Source of the DNA: Mesorhizobium sp. LHD-90 | GTDB lineage: Bacteria > Pseudomonadota > Alphaproteobacteria > Rhizobiales > Rhizobiaceae | NCBI RefSeq assembly: GCF_030929505.1 | Contig: NZ_JAVFVV010000003.1 | Location: 326,810-390,809, forward strand | Reading direction: 5' to 3' | DNA: 64,000 nt | Shown here: positions 58,017-64,000 of the stretch, one piece after another | Layout: every line of letters starts with the position of its first letter | Numbering within the stretch: position 1 is the stretch's first letter | Program-made: the position numbers and the translations under genes | Notes under the pieces: generated by a model | Told to the model about the DNA's origin: nothing | Seen by the model: only the letters and a program-made list of their open reading frames with translations | Databases searched by the model: none

Positions 58017-58741
58017 TGGACGCGCCCATGACATTCGACCTCCCCCGTGGCCGGCTGGTGCCGGTTTCCCGGATCGAGGTGCGGCTCGATCCCGGGCAGC
58101 ATCCCTGGGAGATCGAGAACGCGGAGGCGATCGAAGCCAACTGGCGGCGCGAGGTTTCCGCCAATCCGGCGCTTTTCGACGGTCGCACCGTGCTGCTCTC
58201 CGAACTCACCTATACCGGCGGGGTTTTGGCGGGGCGTTGCCATGCGGTGCATTATGCGACTCTGCTCTACTGGCGGGACCACCGTCCGACTGGGGCTGAG
58301 CACGCCTTCGCCCACGCCGCCCTGGTTTGCAGCGACGGGGCGCTGGTGGCCATCCGCATGGCCGCACATACTGCAAATCCCGGCCGCGTCTATTTCGCCG
58401 CCGGTTCCTTCGAGCCGACGGACGTCGATGCCGACGGCCTGGTCGACGCCGAAGGCAACATGGTGCGCGAGGTGCGCGAGGAGACCGGCCTCGACATTTC
58501 CGCCGTTCAGCACGAAGCAGACTACCTGCTTTTCTCCCAGGACGGCGCGTCTGTCGCGTTCCGGCGCTATCATCTCGGTGAAACGGCCGACCGCGTCGCG
58601 GCGCGCGTCGCCGAATACGTGAAGGCACAGGCACAGTCCGAAATCGAAGAAGCAGTGATCATCCGTGGCCGTGACGACATTCCGCCGGGCGCAATGCCTT
58701 ACATGAAGGCCTTCATCGACTGGCATTTCGGCGGCAAGTAA
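58013..58741 (+). CDS. NUDIX-hydrolase-like protein
   Basis: A 242-residue protein with a NUDIX-like C-terminal half. REVREETGL (the REUxEExGU core) is clear at about residues 151-159, but the Gly and Glu that should precede it at fixed distance are not, and the region GSFEPTDVDADGLVDAEGN replaces them. The N-terminal 90 residues form a separate domain seen in similar proteins. It may hydrolyse nucleoside diphosphate derivatives; activity is uncertain. ATGA overlap with the EEP gene. Confidence 0.75.
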   Translation: MMDAPMTFDLPRGRLVPVSRIEVRLDPGQHPWEIENAEAIEANWRREVSANPALFDGRTVLLSELTYTGGVLAGRCHAVHYATLLYWRDHRPTGAEHAFAHAALVCSDGALVAIRMAAHTANPGRVYFAAGSFEPTDVDADGLVDAEGNMVREVREETGLDISAVQHEADYLLFSQDGASVAFRRYHLGETADRVAARVAEYVKAQAQSEIEEAVIIRGRDDIPPGAMPYMKAFIDWHFGGK

Positions 58742-58744
58742 GCC

Positions 58745-59952
<1,208 letters not shown>

Positions 59953-59953
<1 letters not shown>

Positions 59954-60660
59954 CAGGCGGCCTCCGCCTTGAGCCGGTCCGAGGCGACATGGCCATCGAG
60001 GAAACCGATGATCCGGTGCGCGTAGCCGGCCACATCCTGCTCGTGCGTGACCATGACGATGGTCAGCCCGAATTCCTCGCTGAGCCGCGTCAAGAGGTCC
60101 ATGATCTCATGGCTGCGAGCGGTATCGAGATTGCCGGTCGGCTCGTCGGCGACCAGCAGCGTCGGCCGCGTGACGATGGCGCGGGCGATCGCCACGCGCT
60201 GCTGCTGTCCGCCGGAGAGTTCAGCCGGCGTGTGGTGCTCGCGGCCTTCGAGGCCCACTTCCGCCAGCGCTCGCATCGCCAGTTTCCGCCGCTCGGATGC
60301 CGGCACGCCGCGATAGATCAGCGGCAGTTCCACATTCTCGGCCGCCGTGGTGCGGGCGAGGAGGTTGTAGCCCTGGAAAACGAAGCCGATATGGCGGTTG
60401 CGCAGCGTTGCGCGCCTTCCCCGGTCGAGCGCGCCGGCATCGGTGCCGAGGAAATCGTAGCGGCCGCCGGTCGGCGTATCGAGGCAGCCGACGATGTTCA
60501 TCGCCGTCGATTTTCCCGACCCGGACGGACCCATGATCGCCACGAACTCGCCGCGGGCAATGGAAAACGACACGCCGGCCAGCGCATGCACCTTTGCTTC
60601 GCCCTTGCCATAGGTCTTCCAGACCTTGTCGAAGCGGATGAGCGTTGCGTCGGCGGCCAT
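59953..60660 (-). CDS. ABC transporter ATP-binding protein (MacB/LolD type)
   Basis: A 235-residue ATPase with Walker [10 protein letters not shown], signature LSGGQQQR, Walker B LLVADEPT and the His-loop [31 protein letters not shown] is typical of the MacB/LolD/FtsE branch that works by mechanotransmission. Powers the permease encoded next to it; 1-bp overlaps with both neighbours. Confidence 0.94.
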
Positions 60661-61946
60661 CAGCGCCGCGCCTCGCGGGCGCCGGTGATCACCTGGTCGC
60701 CCGCCGACAGGCCTGACAGGATTTCGGTGTTCTCACCGTCGGTCGAGCCGGTCTTGACACGCACCGCCTCCGGCTGGCCGTCGCGCAGCACATAAAGCGT
60801 GCGCAGGCCGTCCGCCTCGCGCACCTGCGGCCGGTTGGCGCGCGGCCGGCCCATGCGCGGCATGAACAGTCTTTGCAGGCTCCAGCCACTTTCGCTCGCC
60901 TGCTGCGGCGGGCTGTAGCGGAAGGCAGCGCTGGGCACGGTCAGCACGTTCTTGGCCTCGCGGGTCACCACGGCGACGGTTGCGGTCATGCCGGGACGCA
61001 GCAGCAGTTCGTCGTTTTCCACATCGAGGCGGGCGTCATAGGTGACCACGCCCTCGGTCGTCACCGAAGCGAAGGAGATGTCGCGGATCTCGGCGTCGAA
61101 GGGGCGGTCGGGAAAGGCGTCGACGGTGAAGCGCGACTGCTGGCTGGGTTTCACCGCGCCGATGTCGGCCTCGTCGATCGCCGCCTTCAACTCCATCTTC
61201 TTCAGATCGGCTGCGATGACGAAAAGCACAGGCGCCTGCAGCGACGAGGCGACGGTCTGGCCGGGATCGACCGAACGGGTAAGCACGATGCCGTCGATTG
61301 GCGCGTATATCCTGCTTTTCTGGAGGTCGGCTTCCTGGAGCTTCAACTCCGCCTGGGCGATGGCGATGTTGGCCTTGGCGACGGCGACGGCCGCCGAGGC
61401 CCGGTCGCGGGCGGCGAGCGCGGTGTCCAGCGCCTGCTGGGCGACCATGCCGCGGTTGGACAGTTGCTGGGCGCGGGTCAGCGTCTGCTCGGCTTCCGTC
61501 AGCGTCGTCTCGGCCTGGCCGACTTGCGCCTCAGCAACCTTCAAGGACGCCTCGGCGCGATCGACGTTGGCAGCGATGCGCACCGTGTCGAGATCGGCCA
61601 GCACATCACCTTTTTTCACCGTGTCGTTCTCGTTGACCGCGACGGAGCGCACCACGCCGGAAAGCTCGCTGGAAATATCCACCTGAATCAGCGGCTGCAG
61701 CGTGCCGGTGGCGGAAACCTCGACGACCAGGTCGTCCCGCGTTGCCGGCACGGTGGTGAAGGAGACCGGAGCCCGCGACGGGCCGGTCCACCAGTAGGCG
61801 ACGCCGGACAGCGCGGCCAGGACCGCCAGCGCGACCAGCGCACGCCGCGCCAACCGCCCCCAGCGAAAACCGCCGCGCCCGCCGAGGTCGAGCACATCGA
61901 TGGATGACGAGTTGCCGGCGCGTGGCCGATTGACAATCTGGTCCAT
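60660..61946 (-). CDS. macA: MacA-like periplasmic adaptor (membrane fusion) protein
   Basis: A 428-residue adaptor. A membrane anchor at about 32-50 (RALVALAVLAALSGVAYWW) is followed by a barrel-lipoyl part (VSATGTLQPLIQVDISSELSGVV), a long coiled-coil hairpin (about 105-190, EASLKVAEAQVGQAETTLTE ...) and beta-barrel domains. It links the ABC permease to an outer-membrane channel. No TolC gene is nearby, so a shared one must be used. First gene of the operon. Confidence 0.92.
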   Translation of the reverse strand: MDQIVNRPRAGNSSSIDVLDLGGRGGFRWGRLARRALVALAVLAALSGVAYWWTGPSRAPVSFTTVPATRDDLVVEVSATGTLQPLIQVDISSELSGVVRSVAVNENDTVKKGDVLADLDTVRIAANVDRAEASLKVAEAQVGQAETTLTEAEQTLTRAQQLSNRGMVAQQALDTALAARDRASAAVAVAKANIAIAQAELKLQEADLQKSRIYAPIDGIVLTRSVDPGQTVASSLQAPVLFVIAADLKKMELKAAIDEADIGAVKPSQQSRFTVDAFPDRPFDAEIRDISFASVTTEGVVTYDARLDVENDELLLRPGMTATVAVVTREAKNVLTVPSAAFRYSPPQQASESGWSLQRLFMPRMGRPRANRPQVREADGLRTLYVLRDGQPEAVRVKTGSTDGENTEILSGLSAGDQVITGAREARR

Positions 61947-62187
61947 CAGGGACCCTTTTCATGCGTGATCGTAAACATCGTTATGGCCAAAGGAAATATC
62001 CACGTCGCGAGGCAAGCTGCCGGCGTATTACGTCCGATTGCAGCCCTCTAGATGCTCCGCGGACGGCTACCCCCGGCCATGGCGCTGATTCCGATCCGAA
62101 AAATCCCTTCACCTCGACAGGTCATGTAGAGGCGGAGCACTTTCAAGTTAAATTTCGCTCATGTTGGGGTGACCGGAGAGTTGCACG

Positions 62188-63096
62188 ATGAAACGCCGCC
62201 GTTACGTGGTCTACGACGTGTTCACCAGCGAGGCGCTGACCGGCAATCCTCTGGCCGTGGTGCTCGACTGCGACGGGTTGGATACGGATGGCATGCAGCG
62301 CATCGCCCGCGAATTCAACCTGTCGGAATCGACCTTCGTGCTGCCGCCGGAAGATTCCCGCCACAAGGCGCGGGTGCGCATCTTCACGCCGAACTACGAA
62401 TTGCCTTTCGCGGGCCATCCAACGGTCGGCACGGCGATCGCCCTTGCCGACCTGTCGGGCAGCGCCGCGCCGTCGATCTTCGTGCTGGAGGAAAACATCG
62501 GGCCGGTGCGCTGCGCCGTCGGTCATGTCGACGGCGTGGCCTTTGCCGAATTCGCGCTCGCAAAACTGCCGGAACCGGTGCCGTTTTCGGTCGATCCCGC
62601 CATTGTTGCCTCAGCGCTCGGTCTCGGACCGCACGAGATCGGCTTCGAAAATCACAGGGTTTCCTGCTGGACCGCCGGCGTTCCTTACGTGGCGGTGCCG
62701 GTTTCAGGCCTGGACATCGCCGCCAAGGTGCGTTTCGACAACGCCGCCTGGATGGAGATTTCGCCGGCGAAGAGCGGCAGCGCGGTGGCGTCGGCCTATG
62801 TCTACTGCCGCGAGACGATCCACCACGACACCGCCTTCCATGCGCGCATGTTCGTGCCGGGCAACCCGTCCTACGAGGATCCGGCGACGGGCTCCGCGGC
62901 AGCGGCCTTTGCTGGCGCCATCGTGCGTTTCGACAGGCCGGTCGACGGCTCGTCGCAGTACTGGATCGAGCAGGGAATCGAAATGGGCCGGCCCTCGCGC
63001 ATCAGGCTGGAGATCGATACGGCGCAGGGCGAGATCGAAGCGGCGCGCATCGGCGGCCAGGCCGTCAAGGTGGCGGAAGGAACGCTTTTCGCCTGA
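62188..63096 (+). CDS. PhzF-family isomerase
   Basis: A 302-residue protein of the diaminopimelate-epimerase fold. It begins KRRRYVVYDVFTSEALTGNPLAVVLD and has NLSESTFVLPP with the catalytic Glu, NYELPFAGHPTVG and DPATGSAAAAFAGAI. Homologues act on trans-2,3-dihydro-3-hydroxyanthranilate in phenazine synthesis, but most genomes carry PhzF-like proteins without phenazine genes, as here. GGAGAG precedes the ATG. Real substrate unknown. Confidence 0.92.
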   Translation: MKRRRYVVYDVFTSEALTGNPLAVVLDCDGLDTDGMQRIAREFNLSESTFVLPPEDSRHKARVRIFTPNYELPFAGHPTVGTAIALADLSGSAAPSIFVLEENIGPVRCAVGHVDGVAFAEFALAKLPEPVPFSVDPAIVASALGLGPHEIGFENHRVSCWTAGVPYVAVPVSGLDIAAKVRFDNAAWMEISPAKSGSAVASAYVYCRETIHHDTAFHARMFVPGNPSYEDPATGSAAAAFAGAIVRFDRPVDGSSQYWIEQGIEMGRPSRIRLEIDTAQGEIEAARIGGQAVKVAEGTLFA

Positions 63097-63122
63097 GCAG
63101 GCCGGCTCCTGACCGAAGCCGC

Positions 63123-63278
63123 TCACTCCTCGGGCGGGAGTTCTCCGGGCACGCACCTGCCGCTGTCGGTGGCGCGGGGGTCGCATTCCGCCGGATCGAT
63201 GCCGCGCGTGCCGGAATTTTGGCAGCCGGCCAGCAGCACCAGGGTGAGCGTGGTCAAGAGCAATCGCCGCATCCGCAT
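63123..63278 (-). CDS. Small predicted lipoprotein
   Basis: A 51-residue frame, too short for many gene finders. It starts MRMRRLLLTTLTLVLLAGCQ with a lipobox LAGC, so Cys19 would be lipidated. The mature part of 33 residues is Pro/Asp/Gly-rich with two further Cys (32 and 42), ending GELPPEE. A start 6 bp later is also possible. Convergent with the PhzF gene. No family recognised; the exact signal-peptide anatomy is the main evidence. Confidence 0.65.
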   Translation of the reverse strand: MRMRRLLLTTLTLVLLAGCQNSGTRGIDPAECDPRATDSGRCVPGELPPEE

Positions 63279-63410
63279 CTTCCCGTTTCGGAGGCCCGCT
63301 CATAACACGGGGCGCATGCCCAGGCGAGGGGAGGGGCGCAGCCTTGACGGCGAGCGATGCGTCCCTCACCCGTCGGGGTGCGGCGGGCATGCTGCGGCAC
63401 CGGACCAAGA

Positions 63411-63524
63411 AAAAAGCCCGCTGCCGGGAGGAGGTGGCAGCGGGCTCGATTTGATTGCGGCGAGGGAGGAGGTTCGCCGCTTTCAGCGTCGGCACCACAT
63501 CTGGGAGGAGGAGATGGCCGACAC
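63411..63524 (-). ncRNA. Small RNA with three anti-Shine-Dalgarno loops (cuckoo/alpha-r14-like)
   Basis: On the minus strand three consecutive hairpins each put CCTCCTCCC in the loop: a CATCT/AGATG stem inside GTCGGC/GCCGAC (63522-63488), GCGGCGA/TCGCCGC (63480-63457) and an 11-bp stem AGCCCGCTGCC/GGCAGCGGGCT (63446-63415) followed by TTTTTT, which is the terminator. This is the hallmark of the rhizobial cuckoo (alpha-r14) RNA family, thought to bind ribosome sites or mRNAs. A promoter-like sequence ends 5 bases upstream. No peptide of note in the transcript. Confidence 0.85.
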
Positions 63525-63528
63525 CCAA

Positions 63529-63557
63529 TAAATACGAAATGCCCGCCGATTCGGCAA
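63529..63557 (-). promoter_or_regulatory. Promoter of the anti-SD small RNA
   Basis: Minus strand: TTGCCG (63557-63552), 17 bp, TATTTA (63534-63529). Predicted start near 63523, at the base of the first hairpin. Confidence 0.6.
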
Positions 63558-63951
63558 TGTTCAAATTTGCATGCCTGCTGTGCACATTGTCGCGGGGATT
63601 GCAGGCGCGGAGGTGAGATGCACTCGGCGGCTGTACCGCCTGAGCGCCGACATCGCAGCCCACGCCTGCTGGAACCTTTTGGAGCGAGATGAAATCAGGC
63701 GGCACCGTCAAAACCTTCCCCGTTACCACGCTGCCCTTCGGCCCTGGCCATTGTTGAGAGAATGCTCCCTTTCGGGAGGTAGTCCGGGAAGCGGGCGCAA
63801 AAACCTTGCCTCACAGACTTGATAATATGGCGCAGCTTCCGCGCCCGCCGGCGACTTTGGGCTCTATCCCGTTCCACTGCCGATCGTGTCCCTGGGAGTG
63901 GTGTAGCTGACGGCGTTGGTCGCCGCGCTCTCCGGCGTTGGGCCGGGACGA
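63558..63951. other. Intergenic region at the right end
   Basis: 394 bp with no recognised gene. Two short plus-strand frames after a GGAGG (24 codons from 63618 and 22 codons from 63690, overlapping as ATGA) have ribosome sites but no known match. CTCCCTTTCGGGAG (63761-63774) is a small hairpin. Confidence 0.45.
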
Positions 63952-64000
63952 TCAGCGCGCCATGGCTGGCAGGCTGATGAGCGGATCATCGCTCATTTGG
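63952..64000 (-). CDS. Possible C-terminal end of a gene entering from the right
   Basis: A minus-strand frame open from the window edge reads QMSDDPLISLPAMAR and stops at 63954-63952. Only 16 codons are visible, so it may be the tail of a gene or chance. No ribosome site can be judged. Confidence 0.25.
   Translation of the reverse strand, partial: QMSDDPLISLPAMAR

Noticed and set aside
63457..63522. GGGAGGAGG motifs on the plus strand as ribosome sites of small genes
   Set aside because: They are followed by at most five codons (MADTQ then stop) and lie in loops of perfect stems ending in a minus-strand terminator, so an RNA read on the minus strand explains them better.
63618..63757. Two overlapping mini-frames with ribosome sites (24 and 22 codons)
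   Set aside because: Possible leader peptides, but no terminator/antiterminator or downstream gene on that strand inside the window to support them.

Overview
The window reads as a stretch of chromosome from a high-G+C alphaproteobacterium of the order Hyphomicrobiales (Rhizobiales), most like Mesorhizobium or a close Phyllobacteriaceae relative. The pointers are a two-piece (permuted) tmRNA gene with the rhizobial tag ANDNYAEARLAA, the backbone order thyA-folA-hflK-hflC-DUF2065-degP followed by serB/miaA and then ilvB-ilvH and ilvC, a BA14K-family protein, and short dispersed palindromic intergenic repeats. The genus is inferred; no 16S or phylogenetic marker was compared.

Layout. 1-2.2 kb: end of an F420-dependent-reductase-like gene, a small P-loop ATPase, a HepT/MntA toxin-antitoxin pair and the ssrA tmRNA gene. 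2.4-9.8 kb: DUF2853, folate/thymidylate genes (thyA, a DUF4424 protein, folA), the HflK-HflC membrane complex and a DegP-type periplasmic protease. 10-11 kb: a lower-G+C single-gene insertion encoding a YopT-like (C58) cysteine protease. 11-17 kb: GNAT, serB, miaA, a diguanylate cyclase and a HerA-like ATPase. 16.5-19.3 kb: a LysR regulator divergent from a tmpA-tmpB pair, which should turn 2-trimethylaminoethylphosphonate into glycine betaine and phosphate. 19.3-31.1 kb: an accessory block with three RTX proteins (one a serralysin-like M10 metalloprotease, one with a CHRD domain), two tandem AraC regulators and a flavin monooxygenase.

31-36 kb: a flavoprotein hydroxylase, then ilvB-ilvH behind a leader-peptide attenuator. 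36-41 kb: a scarred region with gene fragments, a LysE exporter, DUF2269, an NAD-binding/DoxX fusion and a cobalt-type nitrile hydratase operon ending in a large palindromic repeat. 41-53 kb: TetR/MFS, ChaC, a RecD-like helicase, pdxJ, kup, aldo/keto reductase/MFS/LysR, and a quinone-reductase/HxlR pair. 53-64 kb: TetR-ilvC with a strong terminator, PilZ, BA14K, EEP nuclease, NUDIX, a MacAB-type tripartite exporter without an outer-membrane channel gene, a PhzF isomerase, a 51-residue lipoprotein and, on the minus strand at 63.4-63.5 kb, a probable small RNA whose three hairpin loops each display the anti-Shine-Dalgarno sequence CCUCCUCCC.

Themes: branched-chain amino acid synthesis (ilvBH attenuated, ilvC behind a TetR gene) and membrane protein quality control are housekeeping. 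Secreted calcium-binding proteins, a protease with effector-like catalytic residues, and phosphonate and nitrile use suggest a soil or host-associated life. No tRNA, rRNA, CRISPR array, complete insertion sequence or type I secretion operon was seen in the window.
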